A DNA stretch of 64,000 nt from Rhodococcus wratislaviensis (GCF_900455735.1 NZ_UAUI01000001.1:868001-932000); one strand, 5' to 3'. Numbered from the stretch's first letter, positions 45,339-54,190 are shown. A program made the numbers and translations. The notes: a model not told the origin generated them from the letters alone.

Positions 45339-46079
45339 TCACTTCAGGTGCCGGGCGAAGAACCGGTTCCCGGCGTCCCCCTCGAACTGCGGAACGCCGG
45401 TGTGCCCGCCCATATTGGCGTGCAGCGTCTTCTCCTTGGAGCCGAAAGCGTCGAACAGGTCCAGGGCCAGTTGCCGGTCGTTTCCTTCGTCGTCCCACTG
45501 CAGCAGGACCTGCAGCGGAATGGTGACCTGCCGGGCCTCCTCGAACATGGTGCGGGGCACGAAACTCCCGGCGAACAGCAGGGCGGCCGAGACGCGCGGC
45601 TCGACCACCGCCAGCCGGATGCCGACAGCGATCACCCCTCCCGAGTACCCCACCGGGCCGCCGATCTCGGGCAGCGAAAGGAGGGCGTCCAAGGCGGCCC
45701 GCCATTCCGGGACCGCCGTCTCGACCAGCGGGAGGACGAGCCGGTCGATGATCCCGTCGTCGACCGACTCGCCGGCCTCCAGCGCCCGGTGCAGGTCGGC
45801 GCGGGCCTGTTCGGCGGCGGCGGAACGGGGCCGGTCGCCGCTCCCGGGGAGCTCGATGGTGGCCGCGGCGAAGCCCTCCGCCGCGGCGCCCCGGGCCCGG
45901 GCCACAAGTCGGGGGTACATCTTGTGCAGTCCGCCGGGGTGGCCGACCAGGATCAGCGGCGCCGGTGCGGGTGGTGCAGATGCGGATCCAGGCGTCCACA
46001 GGATGCCGGGGATCTCGCCGAGAGTGAATTCGCGCTCGAGGACACCGTCGCCGAGGCGTTGTTCGGAAGTGAATTGCAT
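45339..46079 (-). CDS. Alpha/beta hydrolase (dienelactone hydrolase-like)
   Basis: A 246-residue hydrolase with an N-terminal LILVGHPGGLHKMYPR oxyanion strand, the nucleophile elbow GYSGG near residue 145, and a late HANMGGHTGVP with the catalytic His. An Asp in LLQWDDEGNDRQLALDLFDAFG fits the acid position. It acts on an unknown ester or lactone. It stands alone between degraded genes. Confidence 0.85.
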   Translation of the reverse strand: MQFTSEQRLGDGVLEREFTLGEIPGILWTPGSASAPPAPAPLILVGHPGGLHKMYPRLVARARGAAAEGFAAATIELPGSGDRPRSAAAEQARADLHRALEAGESVDDGIIDRLVLPLVETAVPEWRAALDALLSLPEIGGPVGYSGGVIAVGIRLAVVEPRVSAALLFAGSFVPRTMFEEARQVTIPLQVLLQWDDEGNDRQLALDLFDAFGSKEKTLHANMGGHTGVPQFEGDAGNRFFARHLK

Positions 46080-46289
46080 TGTCGTGCCTTTCGGGAGTGC
46101 TTCGTCAACGGCGCTCCCGGGCGACCCATCGCCCGACCGTGACCCCGAAGGGGAGCACCCATGTCGATACTGCGTTCACGGGTACCACCTCCTCGTTCTC
46201 TCGCACGGCCTCCAGAAAAGTAGCAGTGGCCGCCGTGGTCCGCCAACAGGTTTTTGCGGACGCTCCGGGCCCGCCGACCACCCCCGCTA

Positions 46290-46690
46290 TCGGGAGTAGA
46301 TGGACTCGATGTCCGTCGTGTTGCTCGAGGACGACCTCGCGCTTGATCGATGGCTTTTCTGCGTCCACTCGGCGTCGAGGATTCGGTATTCTTTGATTTG
46401 CTCTGCCCTGGAGACCTTCTCGTTGGTTTCGGCGACCGCGGTATCGATTTGGGCGATCAGGTCGCGATTGCGGAGTAACTCCGGCAGTGGCGTGGCGGGC
46501 GGGACGCCGTGTCGGTCCTTCCAGCTTGGTAGGGATCGGGATCGAGGGTGATCAGGGCGCCGATGCATGGGCGTGCATCGCCGACCACCATGCACTGGCT
46601 GACGAGGGGTGGGCGCGCAGGAAGTCCTCGAGATCGGCCGGTGAGACACTCTTCCCGCGGGCATCGATCCATCTGCACCACAACGTAACT
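46290..46690 (-). pseudogene. Long-chain acyl-CoA ligase (FadD15-like) C-terminal remnant
   Basis: One minus frame reads VVGDARPCIGALITLDPDPYQ. After a frame change near 46510, another reads TPLPELLRNRDLIAQIDTAVAETNEKVSRAEQIKEYRIL and ends DIESIYSR. Together they reproduce the last 110 residues of FadD15-type ligases (normally GDARPFIGALITLD ... VSRAEQIKKFRIL ... VIESIY). The catalytic domain is missing. Nothing else is seen in 46080-46843. Confidence 0.75.
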
Positions 46691-46843
46691 AGCTAGCCTG
46701 TCGGTGACCGGCACCCTCGGCACCCGGCACTGCTGACACATCAGCGTGCCGAAGAAACCTTTCGCCGCCGTCGCTGGGAGAACTGCGCTCTCCCATTCGG
46801 GACGACCCGACGTCGGCCATGTCATTCGGAGCATGGGCATCAG

Positions 46844-47185
46844 TCAACCCTCGTAGGCGGCGGCCACCTTCTTCGGCACGCACATGCGCCACGCGTCGAC
46901 GAGTAGCTCTCGCAGCTCCTCGACGTCGAGGGCATCGAGCCGTACGCAGACCCACCGGAACCGCATGTCGGAGGCGCGGGGCATCAGGAACTTATCGGGC
47001 TCCGAGGCCACCAGCGCCTCTCGCTCTTCCCTAGGGAAGCCGAAGCCCATGATCGTGTCGTCCTGGTAGAACGCCGCGTAGACCATGCGTCCCACCCGGA
47101 ACCTCACCTCGTCGCGTACGAGCGCCTCGTAGGAACGAGGCAACGTGCCGGCGATCGCCCGGGCATCGTCGATCGTCACCCCCAT
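46844..47185 (-). CDS. MmcQ/YjbR family protein
   Basis: A 113-residue protein of the YjbR fold: TLPRSYEALVRDEVRFRVGRMVYAAF and a C-terminal FRWVCVRLDALDVEELRELLVDAWRMCVPKKVA match the family's double-wing structure. Often called DNA-binding-like, with no proven function. Its first 10 bases overlap the end of the XRE regulator gene, so they form one operon. Confidence 0.88.
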   Translation of the reverse strand: MGVTIDDARAIAGTLPRSYEALVRDEVRFRVGRMVYAAFYQDDTIMGFGFPREEREALVASEPDKFLMPRASDMRFRWVCVRLDALDVEELRELLVDAWRMCVPKKVAAAYEG

Positions 47186-47967
47186 CGTCGATCCTCACCC
47201 CATCGGCGGCGCAGCACCTCGGCGGTGCCGTGGTCAGCGGGCAGGAACGCCTCGAGGTGCAGCTCGGCGAGCGTCACGTCGGCGGCGGTCGCGAACGACG
47301 TGAGCGTCGTGATCAGCCGGAGGTCGCCATCGGCCGAGCCCAGCTCCAGCGGCACCGCGAAGCCGAGGACGTCGGCCTCCTCGGGCAGCGGCGGAAGGTA
47401 GGACTCGAGTTCGGTGAGCAGCGCCTCCAACGCCGGGTCGGGGCTCTGCGCCAGCTGAGCCCGCAGGTGCTCGGTGATGTGCCTGCCCCACTCCGGCAGG
47501 TTGCGCACCCGGGGCGCGTTCCCTTCGGGGTGCAGGGCCAGGCGGAACACGTTGACCGGTGGTGCGAGCAACGCGGGGTCGACGCCTTCGTAAAACACCT
47601 CGAACGCCCGGTTGGCGGTGACGAGGATGCCGTGCGGCCGCACGACCATCGCCGGGTACGGGAGATGACCGTCGAGAATCGTTTCCAGCGCCTGACGAAC
47701 CGGGCGCAGCGCCTCGTCGTCGAGCGATGACTCCGGGAATGCCGGGGCGAAGCCGGCAGCGAGGAGCAGCTCGTTGCGCTCCCGTAGCGTGAGCTCCATC
47801 GACTCCGCCAGGCGCAACACCATGCCCCGCCCCGGGCGGGAGCGGCCCTGTTCGATGAAGCTCACGTGCCGCTGGGTGGTGCCCGCCCGAAGCGCGAGAT
47901 CGAGCTGGCTCATCCGGCGGGCCGTGCGCCAGCGCCGGAACTCACTGGGGAACCGCGTCATCACCAA
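47176..47967 (-). CDS. XRE family transcriptional regulator with MmyB-like ligand domain
   Basis: A 263-residue regulator. The helix-turn-helix is at residues 8-65 (RTARRMSQLDLALRAGTTQRHVSFIEQGRSRPGRGMVLRLAE), followed by a PAS-like MmyB domain (GILVTANRAFEVFYEG, LPEWGRHITEHLRAQ). MmyB-type domains can bind fatty acids. It is coupled to the YjbR gene downstream. Target genes unknown. Confidence 0.9.
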   Translation of the reverse strand: MVMTRFPSEFRRWRTARRMSQLDLALRAGTTQRHVSFIEQGRSRPGRGMVLRLAESMELTLRERNELLLAAGFAPAFPESSLDDEALRPVRQALETILDGHLPYPAMVVRPHGILVTANRAFEVFYEGVDPALLAPPVNVFRLALHPEGNAPRVRNLPEWGRHITEHLRAQLAQSPDPALEALLTELESYLPPLPEEADVLGFAVPLELGSADGDLRLITTLTSFATAADVTLAELHLEAFLPADHGTAEVLRRRWGEDRRWG

Positions 47968-48145
47968 TCAATCCTCGCTCACCCCGGGGGATCGATGCCA
48001 TTCCTTCCAGGGAGTTGCTCACTGTCGGGCTTCGGCTGTAGCCAGCACGCCAACACCCGTCCTGAAGCGTAAGAGAACGACCAAAGTCTCTTGGCTCGGC
48101 AACGCCACGTCCCCGGCTGGCATGAAGTGAATTGGAACGCGCGGC

Positions 48146-48258
48146 GACGTGAGGAGGGACGCGGTCGAGTACAGAACTCGTTGGACGCCACCGTGCCGAT
48201 GATGACGATCATGGCCACCGGGATGCCGTACATCGGTCGCGGCTGACCGAGCGGGCCG
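48146..48258. repeat. Chimeric scar: short RT-gene match joined to an SDR 3' end
   Basis: 48146-48175 equals 52251-52280 (inside the reverse transcriptase gene) with one mismatch in 30, and 48172-48258 is nearly identical to 32033-32118 (3' end of the SDR gene plus 12 bp), with four mismatches in the last 78. Both matches are in the same orientation as their counterparts. No gene spans the scar. The rest of 47968-48289 shows nothing recognisable. Confidence 0.75.
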
Positions 48259-48289
48259 TCAGACACGCTGCCGAGAAAGCGGTTGCCCC

Positions 48290-49060
48290 TTACACACCCG
48301 GGATGTCGGAGATCCGGACGTCGTCGGTGTTCAGGTCGCGCAGCACCTCGCTGCGCACCGAATCGAGGTAGCCGATGTGAGTCGCGAATGCCTCACGGGC
48401 CTTTACCGGGTCGCCGGTGGCGATCGCCTGATACATGCCCTCGTGCTGTTCCATCACCAGGCGTCGATCCAATCGATCGACGAAGACACGGTTGGTCACC
48501 GGGCGGATCAGGTGCACCGAGGTCATCGCCAACTCCAGGATCGGGTTGTGCGCCGCCCGGGTGATCGCGGTGTGAAATTCCAGGTCCAGGCCGAGCCACT
48601 CCTCGATGTCCATCTCGAAATCTCGCGACGCCAGCACCGGCCTCCAAATGGCCTCGAGGTCTCCTTCGGTGTGGCGCTGCGCCGCCATCGCGACACTGAA
48701 TTCCTCCAGCACCCGGCGCGCTTCGTCCACGTCGTGCACGGTGACGTCGCCGGCGCGGAACCAGAGGCGGATGGCATCGCCGAGCAACTCGGCGATGTCG
48801 TCCGAGTCCGGGACGGCCACATAGGTGCCGCCTCCGACGCCGCCGCGGACCGATGTGAGCAAACCGGTCGCGGTCAGCAGTTTGAGGGCCTCGCGGGCGG
48901 TGTTGCGCGACACGTCGAACGTGTCCGCGAGATCGAGTTCAGTGGGCAGCCGCTCCCCCGGGACCCAGACGCCGTCGGCGATCGCCGACCTGAGCTGCCT
49001 CGCGATCTGCCCCGAGGCGTCCTTACGGGTCAGCGCCTTCGGCCTGAACGCTCGATCCAT
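48290..49060 (-). CDS. GntR family regulator (FadR/FCD type) of the amidase operon
   Basis: A 256-residue regulator: winged helix-turn-helix at residues 10-80 (LPTELDLADTFDVSRNTAREALKLLTATGLLTSVRGGVGGGTYV) and an FCD domain with His/Asp metal-ligand candidates. ATG at 49060 with GGAGAGG upstream. It is divergent from the amidase operon, and the 164-bp gap holds a 29-bp inverted repeat, its probable operator. The effector is unknown. Confidence 0.9.
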   Translation of the reverse strand: MDRAFRPKALTRKDASGQIARQLRSAIADGVWVPGERLPTELDLADTFDVSRNTAREALKLLTATGLLTSVRGGVGGGTYVAVPDSDDIAELLGDAIRLWFRAGDVTVHDVDEARRVLEEFSVAMAAQRHTEGDLEAIWRPVLASRDFEMDIEEWLGLDLEFHTAITRAAHNPILELAMTSVHLIRPVTNRVFVDRLDRRLVMEQHEGMYQAIATGDPVKAREAFATHIGYLDSVRSEVLRDLNTDDVRISDIPGV

Positions 49061-49112
49061 TGCGGGACACCTCTCCGTTGCCTGATGTTGTGCTCTGCAT
49101 TACAGTAACGCC

Positions 49113-49141
49113 CAACGTTCAATGTCCAACATTGAACGTTG
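49113..49141. promoter_or_regulatory. 29-bp inverted repeat, probable GntR operator
   Basis: CAACGTTCAATGT-CCA-ACATTGAACGTTG: perfect 13-bp arms around three bases, 52 bp before the GntR ATG and 83 bp before the amidase ATG. The AT-rich arms stand out in this GC-rich sequence. Confidence 0.8.
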
Positions 49142-49224
49142 ACCGAAATCCCGCCCACACACCTCGACAAACAACCCAACCGCCGCCCCGGCCCGCGCGC
49201 CGGGCACCACGGAAGTGACCACAG

Positions 49225-50733
49225 ATGAGCCTCGATTGGGATATCCAAGAAGCCACCATCGACAGCGTTCAGCAGGCCTATCGCAACGGCACCGCAACGA
49301 CGCGCGACGTCGTCCAGGCGTACCTCGACCGCATCGCGGCTCTCGACCAGGACGGGCCTCGACTGAACTCGGTCATCACCGTGTCCGACACAGCCCTCGA
49401 CGACGCCGACGTGCTCGACCGCTCCTTCGCTCTGACCGGGGAGCTGGCAGGGCCCCTCCACGGAGTGCCCGTCCTGGTGAAGGATCAGGCCGCGACCGCA
49501 GGGATGCGCACTACCTTCGGCAACAAGAACGCCGCGAACTACGTGCCAACCGAGGACGCAACCGCGATCAAGAAGCTCAAGGCCGCCGGCGCGATCATCC
49601 TCGGCAAGACGACGATGCCCGACTTCGCCACTTCATGGTTCTCGACCTCCTCCGTCTCCGGGGTCACCAAGAACCCCTACGACCTGACCCGGGATCCGGG
49701 CGGATCCAGCAGCGGTTCCGGAGCAGCCATCGCGGCAAATCTCGCCCTCGTCGGTATCGGAGAGGACACCGGCGGCTCGATCCGTCTCCCCGCCTCGTTC
49801 TGCAACCTCGTCGGCTTCCGCGTCACACCCGGCATGATCAGCCGCAACGGCATGTCGCCCCTGGTGGTACCGCAAGACACTGCTGGCCCGATGACCCGAA
49901 CCGTGACCGACGCCGCCAAACTCCTCGACGTCCTGGTCGGCTACGACCCCACCGACGATTTCACCACGGTGGCTCGCCATCACCGCCACTCCGGTTCCTT
50001 CGCCGAGAACATCAAGGGCGCGACTGTGGCAGGCAAGCGGATCGGCGTCCTGCGCAGCGCATTCGGCGACGCGAATGATTCGGCCGGATCAGCCGTCAAC
50101 GAGGTCATCGACAACGCACTCGCGGAGTTGGACGCCGCCGGTGCCGAACTGGTCGACGTCGAGATCCCGAAGCTCGACCACTACGTCTCGTTCACCTCGC
50201 TCTACTTCACCCGGTCCCGCAACGACATGAACCGTTTCTTCGCCGAAAACCCCGATATCGGAATCGCCGGTGTCGACGAGGTTCGCCGAAACGGCACGTA
50301 CGACCCGAATCTCGACCTGTTCGAAGGCATCACCGACGGCCCCGCGGACCCCAAATCCGATCCCGACTATCTCGACCGCGTCCTCGCACGCGAAGAGTTC
50401 GCGCGAATCGCCACCGCGCTGTTCGTCGAACGCGCCCTCGACGCCATCGTCTTTCCCGACGTGAAACTCCCGGCGCCCACGCACGACGACGTGCTCGGCG
50501 GCCGCTGGACCTGCCTGACCTATCCGACGAACACCGTCATCGCTTCCCAACTGCACTTTCCCGCAGTCTCCGTCCCTGCCGGATTCACGGCAGACGGACT
50601 CCCGGTCGGTCTGGAGATCATGTCCACCCGCTTCGAAGAAACGACACTGCTCCAGGTCGCCCGCGGCGTCGAACTCGCCGTCGGTGCGCGCAGGGCACCC
50701 TCCCTGGATGTTCCCACGGGAACGGACGCCTGA
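49225..50733 (+). CDS. Amidase (amidase signature family)
   Basis: A 502-residue amidase with the complete Lys-cisSer-Ser triad: K86 (VLVKDQ), S161 (GGSSSGSG) and S185 (DTGGSIR). Spacings of 75 and 24 residues equal those of fatty acid amide hydrolase. It hydrolyses an amide to acid and ammonia, acceptor unknown. Its stop overlaps the next ATG (TGATG). With the PxpA-like partner it may process a lactam- or imide-derived amide. The GntR operator at 49113 precedes it. Confidence 0.93.
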   Translation: MSLDWDIQEATIDSVQQAYRNGTATTRDVVQAYLDRIAALDQDGPRLNSVITVSDTALDDADVLDRSFALTGELAGPLHGVPVLVKDQAATAGMRTTFGNKNAANYVPTEDATAIKKLKAAGAIILGKTTMPDFATSWFSTSSVSGVTKNPYDLTRDPGGSSSGSGAAIAANLALVGIGEDTGGSIRLPASFCNLVGFRVTPGMISRNGMSPLVVPQDTAGPMTRTVTDAAKLLDVLVGYDPTDDFTTVARHHRHSGSFAENIKGATVAGKRIGVLRSAFGDANDSAGSAVNEVIDNALAELDAAGAELVDVEIPKLDHYVSFTSLYFTRSRNDMNRFFAENPDIGIAGVDEVRRNGTYDPNLDLFEGITDGPADPKSDPDYLDRVLAREEFARIATALFVERALDAIVFPDVKLPAPTHDDVLGGRWTCLTYPTNTVIASQLHFPAVSVPAGFTADGLPVGLEIMSTRFEETTLLQVARGVELAVGARRAPSLDVPTGTDA

Positions 50734-51464
50734 TGTCCATCACCCTCAACTCGGACATGGGCGAAGCCTTCGGCATTCACACCTTCGGCAACGACACCGC
50801 CCTGCTCGACTACGTCGACACCATCAACGTCGCCTGCGGCATGCACTCCGGAGACCCGAGCACCATCGCGCACACGGTCACCGCCGCCCTCGACGCGGAT
50901 GTCACTGTCGGCGCTCACCCGGGGCTACCCGACCCGGTGGGTTTCGGGCGTCGAGAAATGATGCTGACCGCGGACGAGATCCGGGATCTGATCCGCTACC
51001 AAGTGGGTGCCCTGACTGCATTTCTCGACGCCGTAGGCGCACCGTTACATCACATCAAACCGCACGGCGCCCTCTACGGGATGCTCTCGCGCAGCGAAGA
51101 GTTGATGGAATCCGCCTGTGATGTCGCCGAACAGTACGGTGTCCCGATCCTCGGCCTCCCCCACACCGCCCATCAGCGCGTGGCCGACCGCCGCGGTGTG
51201 GAATTCGTCGCCGAGTTCTACGTCGATCTCGACTACAACGACGACGGCACCATCATCGTCAACCGGACCGCCGCCCCCCATGATCTCGTCCACATCGAAG
51301 CCAAAGCACGCCGGGCACTCGTCGACGGCAAGACGATATCGATCCACGGCACCGAGATCGACGTCACCGTCGAATCACTCTGTATCCACTCCGACCTGCA
51401 CAACGCACCGGACGTCGCGGCGCGACTCCGCACGATGGTCGACCAGCACGCAGGCAATACCTGA
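50733..51464 (+). CDS. LamB/YcsF family protein (5-oxoprolinase subunit A-like)
   Basis: A 243-residue protein with the YcsF/PxpA motifs: LNSDMGEAFG opening, NVACGMHSGDPSTI, GAHPGLPDPVGFGRREM and HIKPHGALYG. PxpA works with PxpB/PxpC to open 5-oxoproline using ATP, but neither partner is encoded here, so either the other subunits lie elsewhere or this acts with the amidase in a different lactam pathway. Translationally coupled to the amidase. Confidence 0.9.
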   Translation: MSITLNSDMGEAFGIHTFGNDTALLDYVDTINVACGMHSGDPSTIAHTVTAALDADVTVGAHPGLPDPVGFGRREMMLTADEIRDLIRYQVGALTAFLDAVGAPLHHIKPHGALYGMLSRSEELMESACDVAEQYGVPILGLPHTAHQRVADRRGVEFVAEFYVDLDYNDDGTIIVNRTAAPHDLVHIEAKARRALVDGKTISIHGTEIDVTVESLCIHSDLHNAPDVAARLRTMVDQHAGNT

Positions 51465-51512
51465 GCGCTCCCCTCGGAACGCACCGTGCGGGCGGCACAG
51501 TTAGTGCGAGCC

Positions 51513-52754
51513 TCACCCCGCCCAGTCGACCCGGTCGGCCAGTGTGTGCAGCGACCGCTTCCTGCTCACGTTGGATTCCCCGACCCAGGCGATGCGTCCG
51601 TAGACGTATTCACGGAAATGTGATCTGCCGTCACGATTCTGCGAATCGGGTCCGTAGCGAGCGCAATTGAAGAGCAGCGCTCGCAGGTCGTCGTAGTCGG
51701 CTCGCGCCGCCTGCGGACGGGTATTGACCACCAGCCCCGCCAGGTGCTGGCATCGGTGTGCCCGCATGATCCGGGTCTTGCCGGGGTGTACCGAGAAGCC
51801 TTCGTCCGCAACGATGCGGCCGACGGCGTGGATCAGCCGGTCCGCCGCCAGTTCCGTGCCGGAGAACGCGAGGTCGTCGGCATACCTCGTGTAACCGGCG
51901 CGATGTGTTCTCGCGAGTCCGGTCAGTCTCCGGTCGAGCCGGTGTGCGACGAGATTGGCGAGCGCCGGCGAGGTCGGTGCCCCCTGCGGAAGGTGCGCAC
52001 CCCGGAGCCGACTCGCCGCATCGAAGGGAAGCTGCGCGAGGATACCGGGCGGGGTGGACGTGGTGCAGAGCCCAGCCAGCACTCGTGACACCCGGGTCGG
52101 GTAGCCGAGGGCATCGAAGACCGCCCTCACCCGAGTCCGGGAAACCGTAGGAAAGAAGGCGCGGAGGTCCATGCGCACCACGACCTCGTGTCCTGCATGG
52201 GGAGCGGCGAAGGTGTGGACGCTGCGGCCTCGGACGAATCCGTGCGCCGCGACGTGGGGAGGGACGCGGTCGAGTACAGAGCGCAGAATCCGGCGCTGCA
52301 CCTCTCGAAGGCGTTCCTTGGGCGCCTCGAGCAGGCGGTTGTCCGGACGGATCCGATAACGGTAGTGCTGCAGCGGAGTGGCTTTCGTGCGCAGCCATCC
52401 GCCGGGATCTGCGAACCAGTCGAGTTCGGCGGGGGTGAGACCGACCGCCTCGGCGACCGCCGCCGTGCGCGACCACCGCGGGACGTCGAACTTCCAGTCA
52501 CTGCCGGACACCTCGACGACCGTCTCCGGTTGCTCGATCTGCGGGAGCTCGGACAGCAATCGATAGACGCTGTCGACTCCGTCGATCGGCGGGGTGGGCA
52601 TCAGGTCGTGGAGCCGTGTCGCGATCCGGCCGGCATCCGGCACACCGGTTTCCTCGAAGCGGAGCACGAGGCCGGCTCTGGTCCAGGCCCCGGCGGTCGC
52701 CGCCGAGGCGAGGCGACGAGCGATTTCAGGCTGCAAGGCCCGGCCGGCTGTCAT
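51513..52754 (-). CDS. Retron-type reverse transcriptase
   Basis: A 413-residue RNA-directed DNA polymerase. Motifs in order: HGFVRGRSV (171-179) and FAAPH (182-186, the retron NAxxH region), MDLRAFFP (195-202, first catalytic Asp), LPQGAPTSPALANL (255-268), YTRYADDLAF with the YADD active site (291-294), and HLAGLVVN (337-344, the retron VTG position). The first 100 residues are an extension of the kind seen in myxobacterial retron enzymes. The ATG at 52754 is chosen because it directly follows an inverted-repeat-bounded structured region that fits the msr-msd RNA; the frame is open to 52817, inside that region. No obvious effector gene is adjacent. Confidence 0.93.
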   Translation of the reverse strand: MTAGRALQPEIARRLASAATAGAWTRAGLVLRFEETGVPDAGRIATRLHDLMPTPPIDGVDSVYRLLSELPQIEQPETVVEVSGSDWKFDVPRWSRTAAVAEAVGLTPAELDWFADPGGWLRTKATPLQHYRYRIRPDNRLLEAPKERLREVQRRILRSVLDRVPPHVAAHGFVRGRSVHTFAAPHAGHEVVVRMDLRAFFPTVSRTRVRAVFDALGYPTRVSRVLAGLCTTSTPPGILAQLPFDAASRLRGAHLPQGAPTSPALANLVAHRLDRRLTGLARTHRAGYTRYADDLAFSGTELAADRLIHAVGRIVADEGFSVHPGKTRIMRAHRCQHLAGLVVNTRPQAARADYDDLRALLFNCARYGPDSQNRDGRSHFREYVYGRIAWVGESNVSRKRSLHTLADRVDWAG

Positions 52755-52756
52755 GT

Positions 52757-52930
52757 GTGCGACGGTGCGAGGTGACCGATATCTGTCGTCTGCGGCGCGC
52801 CCCGGCACGCGGAGCATACGGTCGCGCGTCGGACGGTGTCTCCGATGAACACTGTCGAGCCAGGGGTTGCCCCTGACGTGGTCGCGGCCGGAACACCGGC
52901 CGCACCACTCTCACCTCCGCACCGTCGCAC
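52757..52930 (-). ncRNA. Candidate retron msr-msd non-coding RNA
   Basis: Immediately upstream of the reverse transcriptase. TCACCTCCGCACCGTCGCAC (52911-52930) and GTGCGACGGTGCGAGGTGA (52757-52775) are complementary over 19 bp with one bulged base, the layout of retron a1/a2 repeats. In transcript order between them lie a GC-rich hairpin (52878-52908), a CAGGGG-TTG-CCCCTG hairpin (52861-52875), an 8-bp hairpin (52832-52856) and a longer imperfect stem (about 52784-52835) that could be msd. The branching guanosine cannot be assigned by eye. RNA and cDNA production are inferred from architecture. Confidence 0.62.
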
Positions 52931-52968
52931 CTCGTGAGAATGCCACATGATCTCTGCCGTGCGGGGCC

Positions 52969-53367
52969 CTATCGGGACTGGGTTTTCTCTGGGCACAGAG
53001 CGACGACGTCGATTTCGACCAGGAAGTCGCCGAGATGCGATCCGACGGTGGTGCGCGCCGGGTACGGGTGCGAGACGAACTTCTGATAGGTCTCGTTGAA
53101 ACCGGTGAAGTCTCGCGCTGGATTCTGCAGGTGGACGGTGGCTTTGACCACATGCGAGAAGTCCGAGCCGCACGAGTCGAGTACGGCCGCGAGGTTGCGC
53201 ATCGCCTGTTCCGTTTGTTCTTCGATGGTGGTGCCGACGAGTTCCCAGGTGTTCGGGTGGTGGGGAGTCTGGCCTGCCGTGTAGAGGACCCCATCGGCAA
53301 TGATCGCCTGGGAGTAGTGCCCTGCAGGGCGGGGTGCGTGCTCGGTGCTGACGTGTTGCCTGTTCAT
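52969..53367 (-). CDS. RidA family protein (enamine/imine deaminase)
   Basis: A 132-residue Rid-fold protein: HAPRPAGHYSQAIIADGVLYTAGQT opening and KATVHLQNPARDFTGFNETYQKFV, PARTTVGSHLGDFLVEIDVVAL. The active-site Arg is present in PARTTV. Such proteins hydrolyse reactive enamines/imines made during amino-acid breakdown. ATG at 53367 with GAGGAAAC upstream. It is 58 bp after the ABC ATPase and probably ends that operon. Confidence 0.9.
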   Translation of the reverse strand: MNRQHVSTEHAPRPAGHYSQAIIADGVLYTAGQTPHHPNTWELVGTTIEEQTEQAMRNLAAVLDSCGSDFSHVVKATVHLQNPARDFTGFNETYQKFVSHPYPARTTVGSHLGDFLVEIDVVALCPEKTQSR

Positions 53368-53425
53368 GGGTTTCCTCAGTCCTGAGTGTTCGTTGTTCTC
53401 GATGTCGGGCGGGCGGGTGAGCTGT

Positions 53426-54190
53426 TCAGAGGACCTTCGAGAGGAACGCGCGGGTTCTCTCCTGTTGCGGATTCCCGAGAACCTCGGACGGCGGGCCCGC
53501 CTCGACGACGACCCCCTGGTCCATGAAGACGATCTGATCGCTGACCTCGCGGGCAAACCCCAGCTCGTGGGTCACCACGACCATGGTCATCCCCGCTTCC
53601 GCAAGGGACTTCATCACGTCCAGTACCTCACCGACGAGTTCCGGGTCGAGCGCTGAGGTCGGTTCGTCGAAGAGCAGCAACTTGGGCTTCATCGCCAGTG
53701 CCCGGGCAATCGCAATCCGCTGTTGCTGTCCCCCTGAGAGCTCCCGCGGGTATGCCTGACCTCGGTTCCCCAGTCCGACACGATCGAGGAGCACGTGCGC
53801 CTCGGCTGTCACCTCGGCGCGGGATCTGCCGAGAACGTGAATCGGGGCTTCGACGATGTTCTCGAGAACCGTCATATGTGGAAACAGGTTGAAGCGCTGA
53901 AACACCATGCCGGCATTCAGCCGAGACCGTGCCGTCTGCCGTGGTTTCATTTCGTGAAGCCGGCCATTGCGTTCCGTGTAGCCGATCAATTGCTGGTCCA
54001 CGTACAGGCGTCCCGCATCCACCTTCTCGAGGTGATTGATGCAGCGCAGGAAGGTTGTCTTCCCGGACCCGGACGGTCCGATGAGGCATGTCACCGATCC
54101 GCGCTCGACGCTGAGGTCGATGCCCTTGAGGATCTCGGTGGTACCGAAGCGCTTCCGGACGCCCTGTGCTTTCACCATGACGGTGTTCAT
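53426..54190 (-). CDS. Polar amino-acid ABC transporter ATP-binding protein (GlnQ type)
   Basis: A 254-residue ATPase: Walker [10 protein letters not shown], signature [15 protein letters not shown], Walker [20 protein letters not shown] and the H-loop [15 protein letters not shown]. This is the standard GlnQ/HisP form. ATG at 54190 overlaps the permease stop (ATGA). The frame runs on to 54976 as a shadow of the permease gene. Confidence 0.94.
   Translation of the reverse strand: MNTVMVKAQGVRKRFGTTEILKGIDLSVERGSVTCLIGPSGSGKTTFLRCINHLEKVDAGRLYVDQQLIGYTERNGRLHEMKPRQTARSRLNAGMVFQRFNLFPHMTVLENIVEAPIHVLGRSRAEVTAEAHVLLDRVGLGNRGQAYPRELSGGQQQRIAIARALAMKPKLLLFDEPTSALDPELVGEVLDVMKSLAEAGMTMVVVTHELGFAREVSDQIVFMDQGVVVEAGPPSEVLGNPQQERTRAFLSKVL

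Noticed and set aside
52755-52817. Starting the reverse transcriptase at 52817
   Set aside because: The extra residues would be encoded inside the a2 repeat and msd region. The ATG at 52754, right after a2, fits retron architecture better.
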